Positions 36,185 to 48,646 of a stretch of DNA of 64,000 nucleotides are shown in pieces. The stretch is taken from the NCBI GenBank assembly GCA_013397115.1, contig VWZW01005505.1, positions 1,883,880 through 1,947,879 of the forward strand, given 5' to 3'. The DNA comes from Edolisoma coerulescens. Taxonomy: Eukaryota; Chordata; Aves; Passeriformes; Campephagidae. Within the stretch, counting starts at the first letter, position 1. Every line of letters begins with the position of its first letter. The notes below the pieces were generated by a model that was not told the DNA's origin, searched no databases, and saw only the letters and a list, made by a program, of their open reading frames with translations. The translations under genes and the position numbers were made by a program.

Positions 36185-38155
36185 TGCCGAGAGCAAACAC
36201 GTTTTTTTCCCATACTTTTTTTGGTGTTGGGCATCCATTACTCACCATGTTTCAGAGGAAGCAGAGAAGAGGAAAATCTAGGTCTCTAAATGGGAATATG
36301 AAACATAAAGTAACATGATTCTCTTGAGAAGAAATTGAAACTTATTATATTGATCTACTTTTGGTAATTTTGTTTACTGTTTAGTTGAAATTGGAGGGAA
36401 GGGGAAAAAAAAGCACAAGTCCGTTGAGCACTGTCAGTTACACAAAGCTTGATGAAGGAACTGCAAATCTCGTATGACCACATTGTAAATCTCACTGTAC
36501 AAATCTCTGTTTTCTTCAGTCCAAGGATTTGAGGAACAATTTGCAGAAAGTACTTTAATGACCTGAGGGAAGGACTTTGTGGGTGCATTTTATATTTGTT
36601 ATATGTTTCATTAGATTGATTGTGAGTTTGAGTTTTGGAGATCCTTAAGAGTTTTGTAATATTTCCATGAAGAAAGAGTAAGTTATCTGATTTCTGCGGC
36701 TCCCCGGTTCAGGATATATAAGCTTTACAGCCCGTTTCACATTTAAAAGCATGAAGCTATTTCTTTACAGATATTTCAGTTTAAGACAGAAAACAGATGG
36801 ACAACTGTGTCTGCACCAGTTCTGTCTTCCAGACAATCTTAAAGGATAAACCTATGTTCATTAAATTACAATTATAAAATGAAAGTTACCTTTTTCTCTC
36901 ACTTTAGTTACATTTATCTAATTCTTAGAAATAATTTCTTAAAATATTTTGAAGATTTGCAGTGCAGATTTAAAAAGCTTTGCCCTCATAATTCTAGCTG
37001 ACAGAAAAATTAGGCTTAATATTTTTCTTCTTGTGAGTACCTAACTGCTGTTATGTTTTTTTAATATTGAGTATTCTAAAAATCCTATTATTTCATGAAA
37101 GCTACAAACAATGTAATTCAGAATAAAAACAGAAGAGTGATAGTCCTGTCACCATTCACCTGGCTCACCTTTCAGCTGAACCTGAATCTCACCTAAGCAA
37201 TTGAGTGGAGAAGGGCAACTTCAAATCTGGCTGAGATCATCTGTCTCCCATTTCTTGGAAGCAGGCTTCAGAATGTGATAAGTAATGTCAGCAAATGCCT
37301 TTTAATACATCTCTCAGCTCTGACATGCCTCTGACTTAATTGCCTAACAGAGATCAGCAGGATTGGCAGGTTCAGAAGTACTCTGATCTCAGAAATCAAG
37401 ACAAGAAGCACCCTACCACATTGGTAGCAGAGTTGAAATGTAAAGGGAGGTAGTACTTTGAGGACAGCACAAGTTACGTGTGTGTGTATCCAACAGTCAA
37501 GGGGGTTCAGCGGTCACCTCAGATGGGGGAGACTGAGTGCAGCACCATATGCCAGAAATTAAATATTTTGAGGGATGGAAGAATTAAGAACTGGATTAGT
37601 TGACACTGTTAATAGCAAGGCTGTGGCAAGACAGTTTCAAGCCTATTCAATTATTAATACAAGGCAGAAAGGTTTCAGCAAGAGAGTGAGAAACCACCCA
37701 GCAGTTTGGTGGTTTCAATACTCAAGCCTCATTTTTCATCCTGCAGGACAGGAATTTAAATCTGTATCTCCTGTATCAGGACAATAATAAAATTCCATAT
37801 TTAATCCAAAAGCTATTTCTCTGTTTGCAAGTAGGTATAGATACTGAAAGACAGAAGGAGTTTCGTAACACAAAGGAATAGCATTCATTTAGTCATCATT
37901 GAGACCTCTACTTTGCATTTCACTGGTGCTGAGCAGATTATTGAGGCTCCCCTTCTGAATCTAATCCAATTCCCCATGCACTTTATGCATAACACGTGGC
38001 TGCACTTGCATCACGTGTAGGTGCCCATTTTAGCACCTCCAACCTTTAATAATTTGTGAACAGGTGAAGCTGACAGGCTTTGCAGCCTGAGAGACTTCCT
38101 TCTGATTTACGTGCAAGCAAATCACGTTTTTTCCTGCAAAACTGACATTTCCTCC

Positions 38156-38173
38156 AAAAAAAAAAAAAAAAAA
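38156..38173. repeat. A18 homopolymer
   Basis: Eighteen consecutive A. The sequence upstream does not resemble a processed gene copy or retroposon, so it is not called a poly(A) tail. Confidence 0.9.
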
Positions 38174-41100
38174 GAGTGTTTCCCAACTAGTTCCCCTCCA
38201 GAGGGCAAAAATATCTTTGCTTATATGCAGTGTATTGTGTGGAGCAGTCTGTCTTCAGCCATGCCCACAGTAAATGTAGATGAAGCCGTGCATGTATATA
38301 CAGTCAAACACGCACATTGAATAGCGCCGGTGTTAGTTACAGACAGCAAGGTATAATCACTCATACAGCATATGAAGCTCAGAGCTTTATCTGTCAGATT
38401 TTTTGGTCCTAAAGCTGCAAAAATAAATGCATTGTAACATTTTAAAACGCAGGGTTCTGCTTTGGGGGTATTTTTGTTGTTGTTGTTGGTTTTAATGTAT
38501 TTACCAAACTATAGTTAAATCAACACTGTATTCTGTGCAAGGAGAGAAAGGCACTGCTGTCTCTGGAGAGAGTTTTCGATCGATTATGCCAGAGAAGAGA
38601 AAGAACATGTATCAGCTAGATCATGGTCCCTGTTCTAAAAAAGCAGATGCAACTCTGGTTTATGCACTGAGTAGAAAATTAGTATGAGGTAATGCTATCA
38701 TAAATAATTGCTTAAAGCACCTCAGTATTATGGAGGTTGAAATTTCAAAAAAAAAGAGGAGAAAGGCCTGTAAATGTAAAAGCATGGTGAAGGGTAGCTT
38801 TTAAAGGAATTGAGGATTTTTCATTGGATGGTAGCTTTCTACAGTACATTATTTAAAATCTAAGTGTGGAGTACCCTCTAGCTGATATCTGAAGATCAAA
38901 GCTGCTATTAGATTTTTTTAACTGCTGTAAAGGTTCAGCTATTATAAAGGAAATTAAAGGAAGTAATGGAACAAATAACATAAAATAGTCTTCCATCGAA
39001 CATAGCAGATCAGTATAACTTGTGAAAGGGTGTTTGTTACAAAAGGCCCCAAAGCTTTTAAATGCATTTTTGGTCTAAAAATTGAATTTCAGGTAGCACA
39101 GTTGAAAAATCAAACATTGACTTTAATGAGTGCCATTAAAGATTCACCATTGTTATTGTCAGGATTTATTCTCTCTTCTCTCTGGAAACTAAATTTGAAG
39201 CTGAAATGCAAAGGAAACAAGCTACTGCGCTCTGGACAAGAATTCTTTGATCACAGAGGCAAACACAAAATGGCTTATTAATGATTGCACCTCAGTGCTC
39301 TGCCTGACCTCAGGGCAAGCAGATTTTTTAGAATAAGCCTCAATTACATTATATAGTTTAACCCTTGATGGGAAGGCAATTTTTGGGTCTATAACCTACC
39401 GTAATTTGACAGGAGGCCACAGCAGCCATTCAACATAACAGTCAAATGTGAGGCTCCTGGATTAGCACTCCACTGTCAAAGCGGGTACAGCAGTCCTGGC
39501 TCTGCTCTTGGGCTGGAGAGCTGCTGGATGGTGTCACATGTTAGGCTGTAAGTTAATGAACCATGAAGCTAGTCTGGCATACCTCCTGCATGAGGTAAAA
39601 CACCAAGCCACCTGTGAAATGACAGTATTCTTGTTTTCATGAAGAGTACACTGAAATAAAGACAAATACATTGGTATCTGATGAGATGCAAATAATTTTA
39701 TAGATCTCTCCATTCACTCCAGGGCTTAGCAGAAATAATTAATTGTAATGGCTCATAAGAAATGAACTAGCAGCTCCAATTCTTTATCTGGTTTTGACTA
39801 AGTCTAAAGTAAATCCTTATAAACAAAGTCACATTTATTTGTAAACAGGATTGCTTTATCCTGAATGCTGTGTTCGTGGTCCCTTATGAGAGAAAATACG
39901 ACAATCTTGGAATATAAAACTTTGAAAATGATACATGAAAATGATACAACCACAAGGTAGTGAAAGATGGACGGGGATGTCACTTGTAGAGCAAAGAAAA
40001 AGCATTCTTCTAAGTGCTTTGAGCTTTTTTTTTAACCTTGCTCTTTCTTTTTTGATATTTCTAATTCTGAAATGTGGCTCTTCTGTATATGAAGCCCTGA
40101 AAGACAGATACACAGAACCTGGCCCCAAATTTCACTATGTTTATGAACAGAACAAGAATAAATGTTAGACCACGAAACAACTTTAAGAGCAAAGAATTAA
40201 AAATTACATTTGCCCCCTGCTTAACTAACACAAACACTGAATATCTATTCTTTCCTCTGCAACTACAATTTATTTTCTTTAACCAGAGCACATGAGTCAC
40301 GTTTCTACAAAGGCTAGCATGTATGAAGAACATTTTTATAGTATTTTTTACACATGCTGTTACTTTGAGGTTGATGTGCAATTTTTCCATAAAACCATTA
40401 ATCAGGATTGTCCAAAAAAGAAACAAATATGGTAAAAATGTGGAAATGAAAAACTGATTAATAAGTGGTGTAGGAATTTGGAAATTTGTGGAAACTTTTC
40501 CTTTTTTGTTTGAGTTGCCTTTGTGTGACAAAAAAAAGGAAGCGTTTTGGTGGGACAGCAGTCTGCAGAGTGCTAACAGGCTGGATGGGCACAAAGAGGA
40601 ATACAAATCAAGCAATTAGCTCCAAAGCAAGATATTGATTACAAAATTAGCCAAGGCACTAATGGAAGACAAGGGAATGATACTTATTAACTATTTATAT
40701 ACCACTGTTGAGAATAAATAGTAAATAAGAAGACTTGGAATTGCTCATTTGTCAGTATACATTTGTCTCAATCAGAATTGCAGAAACCTGGAGGATTAAT
40801 GACTGAAGTATTAAAATCAGTGGTTATATGCCATTACAAAAATAGTATAGGGGAGATATAAGAGACATTCCTTGTCCAAAATAGTCCTTTTTTGGAGTTT
40901 TTAAATCATTGATAGGTTGATGCCATTGATTTTGACTCCCTATAGATTATTTCTCCATATTGTGCTTGCTCCATCTGGTCAGATCAATACTAGCATCACT
41001 TACTGACTCACAGATTTAGCTCTTGTAAGCCCAAAAGATTGGCTTCTGCCCATATATATTAGTGCTTGTAGATAAAGTATGAGTAGAAGGGGAGAAAAAC

Positions 41101-43156
41101 ACTGAAATGCAGAAATGAGATTTAACATACATCAGGAACCTTATGACATTAAGATAAACATATTTCGCTTACCAAACTAAATACTACCTGGTTATCACCT
41201 CTACAGGGACACATGATGATGATTTGATTATGTCTGTTCTATAAACAGGATTAAATTAATGCATTACTGTAAACTACTACATGCATACTACATAAACCCC
41301 CCAAATACTTATGTTTGTCAGGGGAGGAGAAAATTTTAAGCAGAAAAATGTGAAATGAGTAAAAAAAAACAACACTGAAAATCTGTCCAAGACAAATCTT
41401 AAGAAAAAAATTTGAATATTAATAAAAATAGTAACACTGAAATAATAAAGAAAGCTGATGTCTGATTTTAAAAGTAGCTATTAACTAGAGGATAAAACAA
41501 GGGTGAGCTTTTAATTAATAGCTAAGATAATAACAATAAATATACACATGATGTTAGAAATCGTGGAAAATTAACATGGAATATGAAAAGGAAAATACCA
41601 CCTGTGGAAAAATCAATCATTATCAGACTGAAAATAAAGGGTTTTTTTCAAGGAAAATGTGGATCAAAAAGGATCCTAGCAAGTAAATTGCCCAGCAGCC
41701 AGATAAAAATGTCATTTATTTCAATGATAATGGAGAAGAAAAAAAAAATTCATTAAATACTTGTAATGCATTTGGGAAAGATACTCAGTACGCATAATGC
41801 ATATGTATCATAGCATGATTACGAAATACTTATTACTCAAAAATCAAGAAAATAATTTACATTTTGATATGACCAACAATACAGTTGTTCATGAATGAAT
41901 AAAGAATGAAAATAGAAGGGGTTTCCATGCTCAGACTGCTGATTGTGCCAAAGACCCAAGGGTGCTACTGAATTGCCAGCAGTACACAAATTTTAAATCA
42001 AAAAGGACCATCTTAAGTGGGACTTATCCTTAGTAGTGTTCCTCTTGCTTCAGGGGGTTGTGACCACTGGAACACTATGGCCATTTCTTCGGAAGTTTGT
42101 ACTTCTAAGAGACTGCTGACAAATGGAAAATGTTCGAAGAAAACTCATAAAATTAGTAAGAATAGTGGAGACCGTATCATACAGAGACAGATGTCAGGAG
42201 CATAGTATATTTGGTGAATGTGTGACTCAGTACCAGTCTGTGGGAGGGAATATTTGTCATAAATGTCCACAATAGCATTCACAGAAATGATTGATTATAC
42301 TTCTAAGAACTGACTTGTTAGGACATGATAATGACTTTCAGAAGTCTGCACCTTTGTGAAGTCTTGGAAACCCAGTTTTCCAAAGTTTTCAGACATAAAT
42401 TGTCATTAAGTCAAGAGAAGGTGGACACCCGGTATTTTTTTAAATCATGCTAAGAAATATAAAAATGCCTGAGTTTAGAATGGCATATATATCAATTTAT
42501 CTGATATATGATAGCAGTATGAACAGAAAGACTTATGGCAAGTATTTGTTTTGGATGAAGCATTCAGGAATGAGAGGTCTGGAACCGTATGCAAGTTAAC
42601 TATTCCTTGCTGCTGAATGCCTCCTGTGCTCTAGATAAAAGGGTTTGGTATATCCTGTTGGGCAGCAGCCATCCTGGCTGGGCAGTAACAGGGGTTGTAT
42701 CAGACATACTCTATTTCATAATCAGGTTTTCTCCTATCAGAAACTACCTATAGACTTCAATTCCAGATAATCTCTGCAATGTGAAAAGCACAGAGAACAT
42801 GCCGACAATTCACCCAGACTGTTAAATTTTTGGAAATGCTCTGATCTAAAATATAGTTTCAAAGCCAAAGAATTTATGACTGAATATCTATTATGTGAAC
42901 AACTTCATGCTGATCTATCATGGTTCCTTTTAAGAAGGAAAAACATGTCCAGCATTTCCTGTTTCAGCTACACTTGAAATAATTATTACTAATGCAGGCT
43001 GAGAAAAGAGTCTTACCATGCCCATTGAATGTAAAGATAGGTGAAGCCATGTGAAGTTGGAGTTCTGTTCTAGTAGGACGAGCTACAGAGCACACCTCAG
43101 CATACCTGTCTACCTTCACTGATTTGCAGTTCTAGTTAAAGCTCCTTTTGAGTATA

Positions 43157-43217
43157 CTCCTGTTCTCCTAAAATTCTCTCTAAAATTCTCATAGCTCCTG
43201 TTCTCTAAAATTCTCTC
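43157..43217. repeat. Imperfect 38-bp tandem duplication
   Basis: CTCCTGTTCTCCTAAAATTC at 43157 recurs as CTCCTGTTCTCTAAAATTC at 43195, starts 38 bases apart. The sub-motif TAAAATTCTC occurs three times (43169, 43181, 43206). The copies differ by one base insertion or deletion over the shared part, so the duplication looks recent or conserved. Confidence 0.85.
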
Positions 43218-46200
43218 TCCTTCAGAGACAATTTCAGTTTTAGAGTTTTTTTAACCAGATGTCAAAATCCTTCATCAAGAACTTAGGCTTTCCCCAAGCT
43301 TATCACCTGTTGATTATCTGCAATAAATTGTGGGAAGGTCCGAAAGTTGCGCTGTGTTTGGAAAAATACTTCTCTTACTGTTTATGCAGAAAAATACAAT
43401 AAGACAAATGGCACATGAGCAAAAATAATTCTGAATGCTGTATTGTAGTATGTCAGAGTACTCACTCCACCATGCCTATCAAGGGAATGAATGGTAAAAG
43501 TAACCTAATCAGAATGATATTAAAAGACAACTACAGCTCCAGTTTGTATGTTAGGGAAACAGATGAAACAATGTTCAGCATATAGACACAGCAGCACTCT
43601 AAACACTCCAGCAGGAACCTTAGCATTCAGGCAATTAATCTGATAAGGGAGACAAAGACCAGTGAGCAAATCCTTGGCAATTAGTGCTGTGTTCATATAA
43701 ATGCAATTACTCTATGTGATTGTGACAAGAGCAAAAGGAGTGTACATTTTGTAAACAGCCAGCTCAGACAAGATAGTTTATATATTTTTCTTCCTAGAAT
43801 GGAAAGGGAGTTAGGTTTTTACATCCCAAGTTATCCTGTATCAACATATACTATATTTTCCTTAGGGAGAAAAATAAACAAGCAAACAAACTAAAATAAA
43901 GGAAATAAGGTTGGGTGTACAGTGCAATTCACTTCTGCTCTCTCTCTGAAACACTGAACTGCTCCTAGCCATTAGGGTATATAGGTATCAAGAATTCTTT
44001 CCTGCAGTCCTCACATGTATTTACATAATGTTTAGGTGCAGAACCAATATTGTGTGACTAATTGCACAAAACATATAATGAATTCTAACCTCTACTGGCT
44101 ATAAAAAATAGTCAGGCAGGCAGCTACTTACTTTCTCCATGATTCCATAGTGCATCTTTCTTTGTAGCATCTCAGCTCTTGATCAAAAGAATCCTTAGGG
44201 TAAAAAATGTTCTCTTAAAATACTCAGCAAGACAAACTCTCTAAAATTTGCATCTATTTACTGATTATTGTAAACAAGAAGGAAGCTGAAATTTAACATT
44301 TCCCAACATGTTATTTAAATAGCTCTATCTAACATTGAGAGTCCTCTTTATCTCCTTAGCAGTCTAAGCATTTTTCAAAGTAGTTAATTGTACTGAAAAT
44401 CCAATGCCTGCATACTATTTTTAGATGGTTTTTCCAGGCTTGGTTGCAGGGATAAAGAGATCCTTGTTAATACACCATCAATGCTAAGGACATGCCTAGT
44501 TTGACTTTGTATTAAGAACCAATTCGATATTCTGGGATGAGCGGTAAATCTTGGATGTGAATTTTGTTCCCTCCTACCAGGGAAATGGTTTCTTGTAAAC
44601 TCAAGTGCTGCTGCTACGCTTCACTGATGTGCTTGGAATGAGTTTGTGAGAAACAAGGAATAAAAGTAAAGTGTTCTACCAAGTATAGATAGGGAACAGA
44701 GATGCAGTTTCTTCAGAAAATCTTTTGCGCTTATTACTCATATTACTAAGATGCTGGGCTAAACAGACAAAGGCATGCAACTCAATCTCAGAAAAGCAGT
44801 ACAGCAGCACAATGATGTCTGTGCCAAAAAATAACAAGTATGATATAATGCCATCATAAACTCTTGAAAAATAAATCCTATACCTTCTGAATTCTATTGC
44901 TGCTTTCTCCTCAGTGGAGAAACTTCTATTTCTGCAACATAATTTGCAGAAGGCAGTCAGTGTGTTACTCAAGGTAACGGTGGTTTATATTACTTCTATA
45001 CTCCACAGTAAATTCAGACTGAGTACCTTACAGTCTGATTTCACTGTTTGTGTTATTCATTCCCACTGAAAACAAAATAGGATTTGTTGTGAAACTTGGG
45101 GAAATGCCTCAAGGCTCTATTTTAAGGTGTTTCAGGTTCCAAGACCTCAAGATTTGCCGCTGATGAATTCATTATAGGGGAAGAAACTTGTGCATAGAAT
45201 ATGTGACTACCCAGCCTCTATCCATGTGGACTCAGCAGAGCCAATGCTGATAGGTTTTATCTAGGTGCTTGCTAGTGCAGTCTTCTACCATGTGAAATCT
45301 TTCAGAGGGCTGTGTGGCCCTGAGAAGTTCCGCTCAGCAGCAAATGGGTGTAAGGTGTGTTTTTTGCAATCAGTGCATACCATGGGGAGAGGAGGAGGAT
45401 GTTTCCCAGCAAAGTCTTTTTGAGCATACCCCACTATAACAGTAGTAACCCATGAGAGTTATCCAATACCTTGAAATGTTTGCTACCAGATTCTGTAGCA
45501 AAAGCAAAGCCACACTGACCACTAATTCTCTTTACACAGTGAGTGTTAGTATTTTAATAAATACTGACACAATTAGCAGTGTTATCTCTTAGAAGCAGTA
45601 TCTTTGTCTGCTGTTCTTCCTTGAGAGAGTCTATTATATAAATCATTTAAGCCAAAAAGATATGAATATGATAAATATCTTCTATCAATATAAAGTTGGC
45701 CAATAAAAGGAAAATCTTGGTGAGGACTTGAATGTGAAAGTAGGCTGGGTTCAGGAAGAGTATTACAAAGAATAACAAGCCTTTGATTTAAATGTCTGAG
45801 TGCTTGCCATTAATGCCCTGTCAGTCAAACCTGGATTTATTCAGACTGCTCCTGGCAGGGACGTTTTCAGTAATTTGAACAACAAATTAACGGTATCTTT
45901 TATTTATATGAAGATACCAACCAGAATTTCCATTCAGATTAATTGTTTGCCTGGGAGACTGTTCTGCATTCTTTAAGCTCGTCTTTTTGTACAGTCAGCG
46001 TATTAAAACCAATCTCTTTTTATCTCTGGAAAGTGGACAATATTGTTGGTTTAATGGACTGATTGTTTAGAGAATTTTACTTTAAATGAGCAAACCTTTC
46101 AGATGTAGTTTGTGTCTCTTAAAAACTTATATTTTTATATTCGTCATATATTTTTGATAATTTCTAAAGAAATGGTATTATTTTGTGAAAATATGTGTAA

Positions 46201-48524
46201 AGAAAGAAGAAACAGTGGAAACTTTAGAAAAATGCAGTTTAAAGCTTTAAAAAGTCATAGTTTGATGATTACTTTCAGCACAGTGATCTTTTGTCTCTCT
46301 GATGTACAACATCATTTTTTTCTGCTTTGTATCTCTAGAGATAGAGAGTTCTTTTATCAGCAACACACTTTAAGTAGAACATTCTCCTGTGCTGAAGATT
46401 TTAAAGGACTCTTTTCTAGGCTGATGATTTCTGGCTTCCAAAACACCAGGCATTTCTTCTGTTGGAAGGGTTTCATTTTAAGAATTAGAAGGGTTACCCT
46501 GTGTAGTTCTTCACAATAAAGGTTATAAGAGATGAAAATTTAAGTTAATCAATAAGCACCTAAATGTCAAGGTCCAGATGCTTTGTAAAGCACTCACAAA
46601 CAAGAGTAGCAGATGCTTGTAGGTCAAAAGATTTATGATATGGTTGTGTACAAATGTCCTTTTTTTTAATTTTTTTTCCATAGGTAGCTTAGGTAACAAT
46701 CTATTTGAGCCTAGTTTCTTGTACACCTGACTGACTGCTCGTAGTGCTGTGCCAAAGGGAGAGATGGTGGGGTTTTTTTCACTCCACTGAAACTTTTGCA
46801 GTAATTAGTTCAGGATGAAACACAGCAGATATCATACAGTAGCAACAACAAATTGCTACTTAATATAAAAAGCAATATTGAATAGTCAATATATACAATC
46901 AGCAAAGTTATGGGAAACAGTATCCATTCTGTACTTCTTTTCAATACTTCTTCATTTTCTGCACCATTTGTAATACAGATTTCTTACTGTACCTTTTATA
47001 AGTGACCATTGCTGCTCATACTTCTTACCCATCATGTCAAATGCACTTTGCACCAGCTTTCCCCTCAACAGAGGAAAGTAGATCTACCTCTTCAGGTTGA
47101 AAGTAGTGCTATATCTTAGCTCACCTAAGAATCATGTAGCTGCCTGATGAAAATGCTACTATGTCTTAAAAAAAATGACTTAATGCTGTTCTAGGAGGTA
47201 TAATGTCCTAACAAAGAGCAGGAAGGACAAAAGGCACAGCATACTATTTACTGCACTACAGAATTGGACAAGTGGTGCCTGCGTCAGATCTTGTTGCTTT
47301 TTTCAACATTTCCTCTGTGCTTTTCTCAACTTTTCACTGAAAAATAACTCTCCCCTTATCCCTGCTATACCCTGAGAATTTCCACATTATTTTCCTGGGC
47401 CCTACAGGATTATGTCTCTGAGAGAAGGCTTCCTCCAGAATCCAAAAGCCTGAAAACAAAATCATTAATTTCTGAACAAGAGAAAAGTTTTGCCTGTACT
47501 GATTCCTTGTGGGTTTTGGATTACACACAAGGTAAATGCCTTGTAGCATATATAGCAAGTCTCTTTTTTATTGCAGTCAAAGAAAAAAAAAAATTAGTTC
47601 ATGTTTAGCTTCTCAGAAGGATAAAACTCTTTCTGTCAAACTAGATTTCATTATGTTTCAAAGAATCTTGAAAAAGTATTTGGCTAGGGTAGTGGGTGTG
47701 TCACGTGTGAACCCAAACTGATGGAGTCAAATTCCTTTTTTACTCCAGAATCAGTGCAGATATTTTCCTTTGCTTTGTGCTACAGCATGAATTTCGGGTT
47801 AAACTGGTCAGTTGGAACAGTGACATTGCTTTAAATACCACAATATTTTTTCTGGATTGCAGCTTGACAATGCCTACTGTAGCTGTCTAGAAGGATTTTA
47901 GAATCTACCTCCACTTAATTTGTTTGGAAATAATTGCAGCTAATGTAAGGTGTGAAAAACAGCCAGAAATACTCTGACCTCCTTTCTTTGCTTAATTTTG
48001 TGTATCTGATAAAAGGTATAATGAGTATTGCCATCCAAGATATGTTTACCTTGTATATGTGTATGTTTACCATATATAAGAAAGAATATTGTGGGAGGCA
48101 CATAAAAAGTCCCCAGCCAAGACACGTTTGTATATGGTTGGCTAAACAGGGATTTTGTTAAACCTTTGTTCCAGAAAGATAAGTTAAAAATTAAGTCAAC
48201 TTAAGGAGTATTTCCCTTTACTATAAAGATACATTTGTCAACATAATTCAGTCAACTGACATGTTATAGAATTTCCCAAATTACAAAACTCCCATTCCCC
48301 AGAAAGTCTGAAAGGATTTTCTTACAAGATCAATGAGACTATATGATTGCTGCAGGGTAATACTCAATGTTTTGCAGAAATCACACCTGAAATATTATCT
48401 TTTAATTCAAATTATTTCTGCTTAACCGTTAGTATAAATTTCATTACCAAAATGATGAAAAGAAATAGAAAGAATCAGATTCAATTGGAAAACTGCAACT
48501 CTGTAAGTGTTGGTGAAAGCAGCA

Positions 48525-48646
48525 CAGAGAGGTTGTAGATGCCCCATTCCTGAAAATGTTCAAGGTCAGGCTGGTCCCTGGGGGACTGGACTCGACGACC
48601 ATTAAAGGTCCCTTCCATCCCAAGTCATTCCATAATTCTCTGATTC
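48525..48646 (+). mobile_element. CR1 3'-end fragment, internally deleted
   Basis: Sense CR1 3' end: GAGGTTGTAGATGCCCCATT, then TGTTCAAGGTCAGGCTGG, then GGACTGGACTCGACGACC, then AAAGGTCCCTTCCATCCCA, ending in CATTCCATAATTCTCTGATTC, the degenerate octamer tail. The usual stretch between the CAGGCTGG block and the GGACTGGACTC block is shortened, so the copy has an internal deletion. No open frame is retained. Confidence 0.9.

Larger units (their letters stand above)
36185..48524. other. Long unique AT-rich stretch, no gene seen
   Basis: About 12 kb without a recognisable gene or transposon. It holds an A18 run at 38156-38173, a short (TTG)n near 38476, a 38-bp imperfect tandem duplication at 43157-43217, and complex repeat-free blocks at 39270-39480, 43660-43760 and 45780-46030 that could be conserved non-coding elements. 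The longest open frame of the window (184 codons, minus, 40061-40615) lies here. It is unrecognised, is opposed by a plus-strand frame, and I do not call it a gene. Confidence 0.5.

Noticed and set aside
38111..38175. Processed pseudogene ending in the A18 run
   Set aside because: The sequence before the A run has no resemblance to a coding gene and no flanking direct repeat was seen.
40061..40615. Longest open frame (184 codons, minus strand)
   Set aside because: The translation is rich in hydrophobic and Lys/Asn residues with no recognised domain. A plus-strand frame overlaps it, and no splice or promoter context supports it. It is long for chance but not enough to call a gene. A tblastn across birds would settle it.
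46112..46519. 135-codon plus-strand frame
   Set aside because: Begins with GTG rather than ATG, has no recognisable domain and lies in AT-rich sequence, so it is not a plausible vertebrate coding start.
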